A DNA stretch of 64,000 nucleotides from NCBI GenBank assembly GCA_025210655.1, contig JAOARG010000077.1, forward strand, positions 79,334-143,333, given 5' to 3'. Shown in pieces: positions 16,997 to 25,694 of this stretch (positions are counted from its first letter, which is position 1; the number at the start of each line of letters is the position of its first letter). The notes under the pieces are model-generated. The model was given only the letters and a program-made list of their open reading frames with translations, was not told the origin of the DNA and ran no database searches. Position numbers and translations under genes: made by a program. This DNA comes from Bacillota bacterium (GTDB taxonomy: Bacteria; Bacillota; Clostridia; Peptostreptococcales; Acidaminobacteraceae).

Positions 16997-18370
16997 ATGA
17001 GAAAAATTGACATGACCAAGGGTAATATTATTAAGAGTCTTTTTACCTTGGCTCTTCCGATTATGGGAACATCTTTCATGCAGATGGCCTATAATATGAC
17101 TGACCTTATATGGATAGGTAAAACTGGTAGTAAAGCTGTTGCAGCTGTTGGAACGGCTGGCTTTTTTATGTGGTTTGGATTTGCATTTATAATGTATACC
17201 AAACTTGGTGCTGAAATTGGTGTTGCCCAGACTGTAGGTGCTGGTGACCATGAAGGTACAAGAAAATTTGTTGATGGAACCATAAAGATAAATATATTTT
17301 TAGGAGCCATGTATGCGGCAATACTTGTTATATTTAGGGAGCAAATGATAGGCTTCTTTAATATAGAGGATAAAGAAGTTGTATCAATGGGAATTACTTA
17401 TTTGAGAATAGTAGCACTTTTCGCTAATATCAACTTTATCATACCTTTATTTACAGGTATTTATAATGGACTTGGGGATAGTAAGAAACCATTCTTATTC
17501 AATGGAATTGGTTTAATTGTTAATATTATTCTTGATCCACTTTTAATACTTGGAATAGGTCCCTTTCCTCAAATGGGGGTTGCTGGAGCAGCCATTGCAA
17601 CTGTATTTTCCCAAGTAGTAGTATTCATAGTATTTATGATTAACCTGAGAAATCATAAGGACCTTTTCAAAGGTTTTAAAATATTTAAAATGCCTGATTT
17701 TGAATATGTGAAAAAAATAAACAAAATTGGATTTCCGCCGGGAATACAAAGTGCTTTATTTACACTTATAGCCATGGTTATAGCTAGAATAATAGCTTCA
17801 TTTGGAGAAATACCAATAGCGGTTCAAAAGGTTGGATCACAAATTGAAGCCATATCATGGATGAGTGCAAGTGGATTTTCAACAGCCCTTGGAGCATTTA
17901 CAGGACAGAACTATGGAGCTAAAAAATATGACAGGGTAAGGGAAGGTTTTAAAAAGGCAATGAGTCTGATGGGGGTATTCGGTTTATTTACATCAGCAGT
18001 CCTGATTATATTTGCTGAGCCTTTATTTGCAATCTTTATAAATGAGCCAGAAGCAATTAAAGTAGGAACAGGATACCTGAAAATATTAGGATTATCCCAG
18101 CTATTTATGTGTATAGAAATTACAACAGCCGGAGCATTTAATGGAATAGCAAAAACATCACCACCATCAATCGTAAGTATATCCTTTAATATATTAAGAA
18201 TACCACTGGCAATGTATTTAGCCTTTGGAACATCTTTGGGATTAGAAGGAATCTGGTGGGCAATCACAATATCAAGTACCTTGAAGGGAATAGTATTATT
18301 CTCATGGTATATATTATATGTAAGGAAGTTTCCGGATTTTGGGAAGGATCTTTCTAAGGAGATAGCTTAG
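16997..18370 (+). CDS. MATE-family multidrug efflux transporter
   Basis: A 457-residue, 12-TM protein of the MATE/NorM-DinF type, exporting drugs or metabolites by Na+ or H+ antiport. Both MatE halves are visible: N-terminal LFTLALPIMGTSFMQMAYNMTDLIWIG with AVAAVGTAGFFMW, and the second half starting near residue 235 with GFPPGIQSALFTLIAM and SASGFSTALGAFTGQNYGAKKYDR. The ribosome site (CGGGGA) is modest. It stands alone between hairpin arrays A and B; the leader from 16790 to 16996 contains further short inverted repeats including two GAGCTC palindromes. Substrate unknown. Confidence 0.93.
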   Translation: MRKIDMTKGNIIKSLFTLALPIMGTSFMQMAYNMTDLIWIGKTGSKAVAAVGTAGFFMWFGFAFIMYTKLGAEIGVAQTVGAGDHEGTRKFVDGTIKINIFLGAMYAAILVIFREQMIGFFNIEDKEVVSMGITYLRIVALFANINFIIPLFTGIYNGLGDSKKPFLFNGIGLIVNIILDPLLILGIGPFPQMGVAGAAIATVFSQVVVFIVFMINLRNHKDLFKGFKIFKMPDFEYVKKINKIGFPPGIQSALFTLIAMVIARIIASFGEIPIAVQKVGSQIEAISWMSASGFSTALGAFTGQNYGAKKYDRVREGFKKAMSLMGVFGLFTSAVLIIFAEPLFAIFINEPEAIKVGTGYLKILGLSQLFMCIEITTAGAFNGIAKTSPPSIVSISFNILRIPLAMYLAFGTSLGLEGIWWAITISSTLKGIVLFSWYILYVRKFPDFGKDLSKEIA

Positions 18371-18371
18371 C

Positions 18372-18490
18372 ATCATTATGAATGATAGCCCAGCTATATC
18401 TTTTTGGATATAAGCTCAGCAACACATACAGTGTTAGCCCAGCGAAGTCCTTGGACTTCTAGTACAATGAGATTTTCCTTTGGGGAAAAT
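18372..18490. repeat. Hairpin-linker array B (AGCCCAGC linkers)
   Basis: Directly after the MATE stop codon: hairpin 18372-18386 (ATCATT/AATGAT), linker AGCCCAGC 18387-18394, hairpin 18395-18412 (TATATC/GATATA), linker AGCTCAGC 18413-18420, hairpin 18421-18435 (AACAC/GTGTT), linker AGCCCAGC 18436-18443, hairpin 18444-18459 (GAAGTCC/GGACTTC, perfect), then 18472-18490 (ATTTTCC/GGAAAAT) after a non-matching spacer. Period 23-26 nt. Same architecture as array A but a different linker. Not a terminator series, since T tracts are lacking. Confidence 0.75.
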
Positions 18491-18513
18491 AATATTTGAA
18501 TAAATAGCTTATT

Positions 18514-18545
18514 AGACCTTGCTTAAACAGCAAGGTCTGTTTTGA
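18514..18545 (+). terminator. Terminator after array B
   Basis: Perfect 9-bp stem AGACCTTGC / GCAAGGTCT with 7-nt loop followed by GTTTTGATTT. Ends the MATE transcript including array B. Confidence 0.8.
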
Positions 18546-18649
18546 TTTGAAAGTTATTAATACCTTCCTTTTCCCCCTCGTGAAAACAATTTTAGGCAAC
18601 CTTAGGCAGCTAAAATTTCCACTAAAATCATGTATACATTCCAAAACTA

Positions 18650-18702
18650 TTGATTTCCTAAAAACTTTTGTTATAATAAAACTATATTTAGGTAAACGTT
18701 TA
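18650..18702 (+). promoter_or_regulatory. rbsR promoter and RbsR operator
   Basis: TTGATT (18650-18655), 16-nt spacer, TATAAT (18672-18677). The palindrome TAAACGTTTA at 18693-18702 lies just after the expected start, and the same motif recurs before rbsK, so it is very probably the operator of the LacI-type regulator, giving autorepression. Confidence 0.75.
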
Positions 18703-18728
18703 ACTAACGTTGCATCGGAAGGTGAATT

Positions 18729-19730
18729 ATGAAGGTTACTATAAAAGATATAGCTAGATTGTCTGGTTTTTCAACGGCTACAGTGTCTAAAGTCATCAAT
18801 GGAAAAGACGAAAATATTACAAAAGAGACTAGGGAAAAGGTCCTCAGGATTGCTCAGGAACATAACTATGTTCCTAATACTATTGCCAGAAGTATGGTTA
18901 CTAAAAAGACTAGAACTATTGGTCTTATTATTCCTGACATAGTGAATCCCTTTTTCCCTGAAGTTGCCCGTGGTGCTGAGGATATGGCCAGTAAGATGGG
19001 ATATAATCTAATATTATGTAATACGGATAATGATCAGAAAAAAGAAGAAAAATACATAAACATGCTTGAAGAAAAGATGGTTGATGGAATTATCTTTACT
19101 GCTTCTAGTAAGGGCTTTACCGATTTGGAAAGGCTTAAGAGGCTTAAGGTTCCAGTAATCTTTGTTGATAGAGATGTTGAGTGTGATGATATTTTAGGTA
19201 AGATTACTGTTAATAATGAGCTGGGGGCATATGAAGGTGTAAGTCATATGATACATAAGGGTATGAAAAAAATAATTCATATTACAGGTTCTCTTTCAAA
19301 CAAGCCGGCTGATGATAGACTACAGGGATATAAGAAGGCCCTTATGAAAAATAAAATTGAATATTCTCCTGACAATGTCTTTGAGGGAGACTTTACTGTT
19401 GGTTGGGGTTATAAAGCTGTTGAAAAAGCCTTTGAAAGGGGTATAAACTTTGATGGAGTGTTTTGTGGCAATGACCTGATTGCCATTGGAGTAATTAAAG
19501 CCCTTAAGAAAAAAGGCATATCGGTTCCCCAGCAGTGTGGTGTTGTGGGATTTGATGATATAGAGATTTCAGCAATGATGGTACCATCACTTACAACAGT
19601 ATCCCAGCCTAAGTATGATATGGGAAATATCACAGCAAAGGTTTTAATAGATATTATTGAGGGTAAGGAAAAGAGCAAGAACATAGATATAGTTTTGGAA
19701 TCTTATCTTATCGAGCGGGAGACAACATAG
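18729..19730 (+). CDS. rbsR: LacI-family ribose operon repressor RbsR
   Basis: A 333-residue repressor. N-terminal LacI HTH (TIKDIARLSGFSTATVSKVINGK) and hinge (NYVPNTIARSMVTKKTRTIG), then a periplasmic-binding-protein-like effector domain with IIPDIVNPFFPEVARGAED and GVVGFDDIEISAMMVPSLTTV. Being first in an rbsRKDACB order, as in B. subtilis, it should respond to ribose (or a ribose derivative). Palindromic TAAACGTTTA sites before rbsR and before rbsK are its likely targets. Confidence 0.92.
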   Translation: MKVTIKDIARLSGFSTATVSKVINGKDENITKETREKVLRIAQEHNYVPNTIARSMVTKKTRTIGLIIPDIVNPFFPEVARGAEDMASKMGYNLILCNTDNDQKKEEKYINMLEEKMVDGIIFTASSKGFTDLERLKRLKVPVIFVDRDVECDDILGKITVNNELGAYEGVSHMIHKGMKKIIHITGSLSNKPADDRLQGYKKALMKNKIEYSPDNVFEGDFTVGWGYKAVEKAFERGINFDGVFCGNDLIAIGVIKALKKKGISVPQQCGVVGFDDIEISAMMVPSLTTVSQPKYDMGNITAKVLIDIIEGKEKSKNIDIVLESYLIERETT

Positions 19731-19806
19731 TATAACTTATTTATAGAATAAGTTGTGCAAAAAGTTTTTTTCGAAATGTATATTTCGAAAAAAATTTAAG
19801 TATAGA

Positions 19807-19818
19807 TTAAACGTTTAA
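19807..19818. promoter_or_regulatory. Second RbsR operator
   Basis: Perfect palindrome TTAAACGTTTAA 25 nt before rbsK, sharing its core with the site at 18693. The rbsR-rbsK gap also holds an AT-rich inverted repeat (19764-19796) built around two TTCGAA sites, possibly a weak terminator. No clear promoter hexamers seen. Confidence 0.7.
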
Positions 19819-19842
19819 CTTGTTGCAAATAGGAGGTTTGGC

Positions 19843-20751
19843 ATGAAAAAAATTTTGGTGGTTGGTAGCCTTAACATGGATTTGGTTACGGAACTAAATA
19901 GAACTCCTAAGGTTGGAGAAACAACAATAGGGGGAAATATAGTAAAGATACCAGGTGGAAAGGGAGCCAATCAGTGTGCTGCAATGGCAAGATTAGGTGC
20001 GGATGTTTCTATGATTGGTCGAGTTGGTAAGGATGAATACGGTGATATCCTTATTGACACTTTAAAGGAATTTGGAGCAAAAACGGATGGTATAAAAAAA
20101 GATGAAAAGGTGGATACGGGACTTGCTTTTATTATGGTAAATGCTGATGGGGATAATTCTATCGTAGTTATTCCAGGGGCAAACTTTTCTTTAGTAAAAG
20201 AAGATATATCACGGGATATGGTCGAGGAATGTGATTTTGTAGTTGCTCAGTTTGAGACGCCCCTTGAGATCGTAAAGGAAGTTTTTAGAATATCTAAGGA
20301 ACTTGGGAAAAAGAATGTTCTTAATCCAGCTCCAGCTAAGGAAATAGATGATGAAATGATTTCCCTTGTGGATATATTGGTTCCCAATGAGACGGAGTTA
20401 GAAATTCTAACTGCCATAAAAATTAATGGAATGGATGATATAGATAGGGGAGCTAAAGCACTCCTTGATAAGGGTGTTGAAGAGGTAATAGTTACCCTTG
20501 GAAAGGACGGATCTAAATACTATAGCAAGGATAAAACAATTAAGGTTGATGGAAAAGTTGTAAAGGCAGTAGATACAACTGCTGCTGGGGATAGTTATAT
20601 TGGTGGGCTTATTTACAGTCTATCTAAGGGTATGGAGATTGAGGAAGCTATGAATTATGCAACCATGGTTTCTGCACTAACGGTTACTAAGAAAGGAGCT
20701 CAAAGTTCTCTTCCTAGTGCCAAGGAGATTAAGGATTATTTCAATTTGTAA
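19843..20751 (+). CDS. rbsK: Ribokinase RbsK
   Basis: Phosphorylates D-ribose to ribose-5-phosphate with ATP. 302 aa PfkB-family kinase: N-terminal GSLNMDLV, the signature GGNIVKIPGGKGANQCAAMARLG region, and the C-terminal DTTAAGDSYIGGL motif with the catalytic base Asp. AGGAGG precedes the ATG. Second gene of the rbs operon, adjacent to rbsD which supplies the correct anomer. Confidence 0.96.
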   Translation: MKKILVVGSLNMDLVTELNRTPKVGETTIGGNIVKIPGGKGANQCAAMARLGADVSMIGRVGKDEYGDILIDTLKEFGAKTDGIKKDEKVDTGLAFIMVNADGDNSIVVIPGANFSLVKEDISRDMVEECDFVVAQFETPLEIVKEVFRISKELGKKNVLNPAPAKEIDDEMISLVDILVPNETELEILTAIKINGMDDIDRGAKALLDKGVEEVIVTLGKDGSKYYSKDKTIKVDGKVVKAVDTTAAGDSYIGGLIYSLSKGMEIEEAMNYATMVSALTVTKKGAQSSLPSAKEIKDYFNL

Positions 20752-20763
20752 GGGAGTGATTTG

Positions 20764-21159
20764 GTGAAAAAGGGAAATTTGTTTAATTCCAAAATTAATG
20801 AGGTTATATCAAAAATGGGACATACGGATCTTATAGTTATTGCTGATGCAGGACTTCCCATACCAGATGGGGTTGAAAGAATTGATATATCCTTGACTAA
20901 AGATGTTCCTACTTTTATCGAAACCTTAAAAGTTTTTTTAGAAAATTTTGAGGCAGAGGGAATAATTTTAGCAGAGGAGATAAAGAGCAAGAATGAAAAT
21001 GTCCTTTCACAGATTGAAGAATTGTTGCAAGGCATAGAAGTTGAGTATGTTAGCCATGAAAAGTTTAAGAAGATCACAAAGGATGCCAAGGGAATTATCA
21101 GAACAGGGGAATGTACCCCATACGCCAATATCATTTTAAAATCAGGCGTAATATTTTAG
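20764..21159 (+). CDS. rbsD: D-ribose pyranase RbsD
   Basis: Interconverts pyranose and furanose forms of ribose for ribokinase. About 131 aa: MGHTDLIVIADAGLPIP with the catalytic His near the N-terminus, and the C-terminal GIIRTGECTPYANIIL motif, both family hallmarks. GTG at 20764 is preferred because AGGGAG at 20751-20756 is 7 nt upstream; TTG at 20761 is possible. Follows rbsK by 12 nt. Confidence 0.94.
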   Translation: MKKGNLFNSKINEVISKMGHTDLIVIADAGLPIPDGVERIDISLTKDVPTFIETLKVFLENFEAEGIILAEEIKSKNENVLSQIEELLQGIEVEYVSHEKFKKITKDAKGIIRTGECTPYANIILKSGVIF

Positions 21160-21170
21160 GAGTGAATAGT

Positions 21171-22667
21171 ATGGACTATATTTTGCAAATGAAGGGTGTA
21201 AGCAAGGTTTTTCCTGGGGTTAGAGCTCTTGATGATGTTCACTTCAATATACCGAGGGGCAAGGTAATGGCTCTTCTTGGGGAGAATGGTGCCGGAAAAT
21301 CTACCTTGATGAAAATACTTTCTGGTGTATATGAAAGAACTCAGGGTGAAATACTTCTTAATGGAAATGCTGTTGAGTTTAAAAATCCTAGGGAGGCTCA
21401 AGAACACAAGATAGCAATAATTCATCAGGAACTGAATCTTCTTCCTGAGCTTTCTATAGGAGAAAATATTTTTATAGGTAGGGAGCCTGTAAATATGTTT
21501 GGAAAAATTAATTGGAAAGAACTTCATAGTGAATCCCGTAAATTACTTGAAGAACTTGATTTTAAAGAGGATTCCAAAATGAAGGTTGGGGATCTAAGTA
21601 TAGGTAAGAAGCAGATGGTAGAGATAGCTAAGGCACTTTCTCTAGATGCTGAAATTATAATAATGGACGAACCAACAGATGCCCTTACGGACAATGAAAC
21701 CCTGACCCTGTTTTCAGTAATAAATAAGTTAAGGGAGAGTGGGAAAAGTATAGTGTATATATCCCATAGACTTAATGAGATATTCCAAATATGTGACTAT
21801 GTAACTGTTTTAAGGGATGGTCAGTTTATAGATGAATGTCTTGTAAGTGATATAGATGAAGATAAGCTAATCGAACTTATGGTAGGGAGAAAACTTACGG
21901 AACAATATCCTAGATTAAAGGTTGATTTAGGTGAAGAGGTCCTTAAGGTAGAAAATCTTACTAATAAATTTATAAAGGATGTTTCCTTTTCTGTTAGAAA
22001 GGGAGAAATACTTGGAGTAGCAGGGCTTATGGGAGCAGGAAGAACTGAACTTGCTAAAAGTATATATGGGGCTATTGCCCTTGATAGTGGACTTATATAT
22101 ATTGATGGAAATCAGGTTAGTATTAAGTCATCCCATGATGCTATAAATAAGGGTATATCATATGTTTCTGAGGACAGGAAAAAGGATGGCCTTGTCCTTT
22201 CGATGGATGTAAAGAAGAATATGAGTCTTTCTGCCCTTGAAAAGTTTTCTAATGCCATAGGTTTTATTGATATGAAGAGTGAAACTAAGGAAGCTGAGGA
22301 CTATGTTGAAAAGATTTCTATCAAGACTCCAAGTCTTAAACAGAAGATAAAGAATCTTAGTGGTGGTAATCAGCAGAAGGTTAGTATTTCAAAGAGTCTT
22401 ATGACAGCGCCAAAGGTTCTGATACTCGATGAACCAACCAGGGGTGTAGATGTTGGTGCTAAGAAGGAGATATATGATCTTATGAATACCTTTAAAGAAG
22501 AGGGGATGTCAATCATTATGATTTCTTCTGAAATACCAGAAATACTGGGTCTTTCAGATAGGATAATGGTAGTTCATGAGGGATCTATATCGGGAATTCT
22601 TGAGAATGATAATGTCACCCAAGAGGATATCATGAGGTTGGCAGTTGGAGTTAGGGGGGCAAATTAA
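21171..22667 (+). CDS. rbsA: Ribose import ATP-binding protein RbsA
   Basis: 498-residue double ATPase of the ribose ABC importer. Domain 1 has Walker A GENGAGKSTL, signature LSIGKKQMVEIAKAL and Walker B IIIMDEPTDAL; domain 2 has a degenerate Walker A (GLMGAGRTEL), signature LSGGNQQKVSISK and Walker B VLILDEPTRGVDVG. This is the normal pattern for RbsA/MglA. ATG at 21171 has TTAGGAGTGA just upstream; an in-frame ATG inside rbsD is rejected. The last base pair overlaps the rbsC start region. Confidence 0.96.
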   Translation: MDYILQMKGVSKVFPGVRALDDVHFNIPRGKVMALLGENGAGKSTLMKILSGVYERTQGEILLNGNAVEFKNPREAQEHKIAIIHQELNLLPELSIGENIFIGREPVNMFGKINWKELHSESRKLLEELDFKEDSKMKVGDLSIGKKQMVEIAKALSLDAEIIIMDEPTDALTDNETLTLFSVINKLRESGKSIVYISHRLNEIFQICDYVTVLRDGQFIDECLVSDIDEDKLIELMVGRKLTEQYPRLKVDLGEEVLKVENLTNKFIKDVSFSVRKGEILGVAGLMGAGRTELAKSIYGAIALDSGLIYIDGNQVSIKSSHDAINKGISYVSEDRKKDGLVLSMDVKKNMSLSALEKFSNAIGFIDMKSETKEAEDYVEKISIKTPSLKQKIKNLSGGNQQKVSISKSLMTAPKVLILDEPTRGVDVGAKKEIYDLMNTFKEEGMSIIMISSEIPEILGLSDRIMVVHEGSISGILENDNVTQEDIMRLAVGVRGAN

Positions 22668-23605
22668 TGGAAAAAGTATTACCATATTTGAAAAAGTACA
22701 AATCAGTTGTGGGTTTAGTAATATTCTCTCTGATTATTGCACTTTTAAATGATAGATTTATACAGCTATCAAATATTTTAAATGTTCTTAGACAATCGTC
22801 AATAAATGCAATTATTGCCGCAGGTATGACTTTTGTAATTCTTACAGGTGGTATAGACCTTTCGGTAGGGTCCACTCTGGCAATTACAGGAGCTTTTGCA
22901 GCCAGTATGATATTTTCGGGAATGAATCCATTCTTAGTAATAATTATTACCCTTCTTGCCGGTGGAGCGATTGGTGCAGTAAATGGCTTGGTTATCAGTA
23001 AGGGTAAAGTACAGCCCTTTATTGCGACCCTAGGTATTATGACACTGGTTAGGGGATATACCCTTGTTTATACAAATGGTAAGCCCCTTTCAACTGGTTA
23101 TGAAGCAAATGCAGAACTATTTTCAAAAATCGGTACTGGATATTGGTTGGGGATTCCTATTCCAATATATATTATGATAATTGTCTTCGTGCTGGGATAT
23201 TATATCCTTAATCACACTAGAATGGGTAGATACGTTTATTCATTGGGTGGAAATGAAGAGGCTACTAAGCTTTCCGGTATCAATGTAAACAAGGTTAAGA
23301 TTTTCGTTTATTCCATAAGTGGTGTTTTAGCAGCACTTTCGGGTATTATAATTACTGCAAGACTTTCTTCAGCACAACCAACAGCAGGATCAGGATATGA
23401 ACTTGATGCTATTGCAGCAGTTGTACTTGGGGGAACAAGCCTTGCAGGTGGTTTTGGATCAATACTTGGAACAATTATAGGAGCCCTTATTATTGGTATC
23501 CTGAATAATGCCTTAAACCTGATGGATGTATCATCATACTATCAGGCTGTTGCAAAGGGTATAGTAATTCTTATTGCTGTACTAATCGATAGAAAAGAAA
23601 ATTAA
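22667..23605 (+). CDS. rbsC: Ribose ABC transporter permease RbsC
   Basis: 312-residue membrane permease of the ribose importer with about 8-10 hydrophobic helices. Family marks include INAIIAAGMTFVILTGGIDLSVGS, VQPFIATLGIMTLVRG and LDAIAAVVLGGTSLAGGFGS (EAA-like loop). It begins at the last base of rbsA (TAATGG overlap), implying coupling. Followed by a 218-nt gap before rbsB. Confidence 0.95.
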   Translation: MEKVLPYLKKYKSVVGLVIFSLIIALLNDRFIQLSNILNVLRQSSINAIIAAGMTFVILTGGIDLSVGSTLAITGAFAASMIFSGMNPFLVIIITLLAGGAIGAVNGLVISKGKVQPFIATLGIMTLVRGYTLVYTNGKPLSTGYEANAELFSKIGTGYWLGIPIPIYIMIIVFVLGYYILNHTRMGRYVYSLGGNEEATKLSGINVNKVKIFVYSISGVLAALSGIIITARLSSAQPTAGSGYELDAIAAVVLGGTSLAGGFGSILGTIIGALIIGILNNALNLMDVSSYYQAVAKGIVILIAVLIDRKEN

Positions 23606-23610
23606 AATTA

Positions 23611-23645
23611 AAGGATCAATTATCTATTAGATAATTGAAACCTTT
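23611..23645 (+). other. Intercistronic hairpin between rbsC and rbsB
   Basis: CAATTATCTA / TAGATAATTG stem (23618-23638) extended by AAAGG/CCTTT. Lacks a T tract, so it more likely protects or processes mRNA than stops transcription. A second hairpin CCAAACTT/AAGTTTGG at 23781-23797 lies 14 nt before the rbsB ribosome site. Together they could raise rbsB relative to rbsAC. Confidence 0.55.
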
Positions 23646-23823
23646 GATATATAAAGCCACTTAAAAAATACCGACAGTTGATTCTTAAGCGCAATATGTT
23701 GGGTTCCATAATTGATAAGAAGATATATATTGTGGTGTAAGAATTTTAAAATTGATTTTTACAGTGGCCAGTAATTTACACCAAACTTAAAGTTTGGGAA
23801 TTATGAAAATGGGGAGGAAGAAA

Positions 23824-25578
23824 ATGAGAAAGATTTTAGCATTAGTTATGGTATTTGCTCTTGCTTTATCAGCACTAGTAGGTTGTTCACAACCTGAAAA
23901 ACCAGCTGCTGAGGAGCCAATGGAAGGAGCACAAAAGTTAGGTTTAATTGTATCTACCCTTAACAATCCATTCTTTGTTACATTAAAAGAGGGTGCAGAA
24001 GCTAAGGCGGCTGAATTGGGATTAGAACTTGTTGTACTTGATTCTCAGAACGACCCAGCTAAGGAATTAGGAAATGTAGAGGACCTTATTACTAAAGAGG
24101 TATCTGTGATTCTTATTAATCCAACAGATTCAGATGCTGTTGGATCTTCAATCAAGATGGCTAACGAAAAAGGTATTCCTGTAATTACCCTTGATAGGGG
24201 AGCAAATGCAGGTGATGTAGTTACTCATATCGCATCAGACAATGTAGCTGGTGGAGTAATGGCTGGTGAGTACATCGTTGAAATTCTTGGTGGAAAAGGT
24301 AAGGTAGTTGAGTTAGAAGGTATTGCTGGAACATCTGCTGCTAGAGATAGGGGTAAAGGTTTCAACGAAGCAGCTGATAAGGCAGGACTAGAAGTAGTAG
24401 CAAGACAGGTTGCAGACTTTGATAGAACTAAGGGACTTTCTGTAATGGAAAATATCCTTCAAGCACAGCCAGAGATAGATGCTGTATTTGCTCATAATGA
24501 TGAAATGGCACTTGGAGCAGTTAAGGCAATTGAAGCAAGTGGAAGAGATATCAAGGTAGTTGGATTTGATGCTACTGATGATGCAGTTAAGGCAGTTGAA
24601 GATGGAATGATGGCAGCAACAGTTGCACAGCAACCATCTCTAATTGGTAGTCTTGGTGTTGAATATGCAAATAAGGTAATGATGGGTGAAACTATTGAAG
24701 CATCAATTCCTGTAGCTCTTAAGCTTGTTAAGTCTGACAAAATGGGCGGAGAAATGATGATGATGGGTAATGGAGAAAAAGTTGGTTTGGTAGTGTCTAC
24801 TTTAAACAATCCATTCTTCGTTACATTAAAAGAAGGTGCAGAGGCAAAAGCTAAAGAAATGAATCTTGAGCTTCTAGTACTTGATTCTCAAAATGACCCA
24901 GCTAAGGAACTAGGAAATGTAGAAGATCTTATTACTAAGGAAGTTTCAGTAATTCTTATTAATCCTACTGATTCAGATGCAGTAGTAAGTTCGATTAGAA
25001 TGGCTAACGAAAAAGGTATTCCAGTAATTACTCTAGATAGGGGAGCTGCTGCAGGTGATGTAGTTACTCATATTGCATCAGACAATGTGGCTGGTGGAGT
25101 TATGGCTGGTGAATATATTGTTGAGTTATTAGGTGGAAAAGGTAAAGTAGTTGAGTTAGAAGGTATCGCTGGAACATCTGCTGCTAGAGATAGGGGTAAA
25201 GGTTTCAACGAAGCAGCTGACAAGGCTGGACTAGAAGTAGTAGCAAGACAGGTTGCAGACTTCGATAGAACTAAAGGATTAAATGTTATGGAAAATATCC
25301 TTCAGGCACAACCAGAGATAGATGCTGTATTTGCTCATAATGATGAAATGGCACTTGGAGCAGTTAAGGCAATCGAGGCAAGCGGAAGAGATATCAAGGT
25401 AGTTGGATTTGATGCTACTGATGATGCCGTTAAGGCAGTTGAAGACGGAGCTATGGCAGCAACAGTTGCACAGCAACCAGCTTTAATTGGTAGTCTTGGT
25501 GTTGAAAATGCACTTAAGGTAATCATGGGTGAATCTGTAGATTCAGCTATACCTGTTGATTTAATGTTAGTTAAATAA
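23824..25578 (+). CDS. rbsB: Ribose-binding lipoprotein RbsB, tandem double-domain form
   Basis: Surface-anchored substrate-binding protein of the ribose importer. Signal peptide with lipobox ALVGC (Cys about residue 20), linker, then two complete binding domains: copy 1 from [19 protein letters not shown] near residue 42, copy 2 restarting with the same sequence about 281 residues later. Each contains [43 protein letters not shown] and [16 protein letters not shown]. The ordinary RbsB is about 300 aa; this is about 584 aa. ATG at 23824 has GGGGAGG at a good distance; in-frame ATGs upstream lack one. The copies are nearly identical in long stretches, so the duplication looks recent or homogenised. 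Last gene of the operon. Confidence 0.92.
   Translation: MRKILALVMVFALALSALVGCSQPEKPAAEEPMEGAQKLGLIVSTLNNPFFVTLKEGAEAKAAELGLELVVLDSQNDPAKELGNVEDLITKEVSVILINPTDSDAVGSSIKMANEKGIPVITLDRGANAGDVVTHIASDNVAGGVMAGEYIVEILGGKGKVVELEGIAGTSAARDRGKGFNEAADKAGLEVVARQVADFDRTKGLSVMENILQAQPEIDAVFAHNDEMALGAVKAIEASGRDIKVVGFDATDDAVKAVEDGMMAATVAQQPSLIGSLGVEYANKVMMGETIEASIPVALKLVKSDKMGGEMMMMGNGEKVGLVVSTLNNPFFVTLKEGAEAKAKEMNLELLVLDSQNDPAKELGNVEDLITKEVSVILINPTDSDAVVSSIRMANEKGIPVITLDRGAAAGDVVTHIASDNVAGGVMAGEYIVELLGGKGKVVELEGIAGTSAARDRGKGFNEAADKAGLEVVARQVADFDRTKGLNVMENILQAQPEIDAVFAHNDEMALGAVKAIEASGRDIKVVGFDATDDAVKAVEDGAMAATVAQQPALIGSLGVENALKVIMGESVDSAIPVDLMLVK
23935..25575 (+). repeat. Internal tandem duplication of rbsB (843-bp unit)
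   Basis: Bases from 23935 recur from 24778 with a constant 843-bp offset (281 codons); for instance the [15 protein letters not shown] segment at about 24316 and 25159. Both copies stay in frame, so the whole is one open protein. Differences are mostly third-position. Confidence 0.9.
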
Positions 25579-25601
25579 ATCTTATTTTATCAGTAAAGAT
25601 G

Positions 25602-25665
25602 CAGATCATATGTTGATGACTTGAAAATTTCAAGACTATTCATATGGTCTGTTCTTTCTTTTTTT
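25602..25665 (+). terminator. rbs operon terminator
   Basis: Outer stem CAGATCATATG/CATATGGTCTG with inner CTTGAAA/TTTCAAG, followed by TTCTTTCTTTTTTT. Strong. Confidence 0.85.
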
Positions 25666-25694
25666 GATAAAATCATATTACAGGGGGTGTAGCT

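Noticed and set aside
16467..18490. CRISPR-like periodicity of the GACTAGT and AGCCCAGC arrays
   Set aside because: The constant parts are only 7-8 nt and the 'spacers' are themselves palindromes; no cas genes. Not CRISPR.
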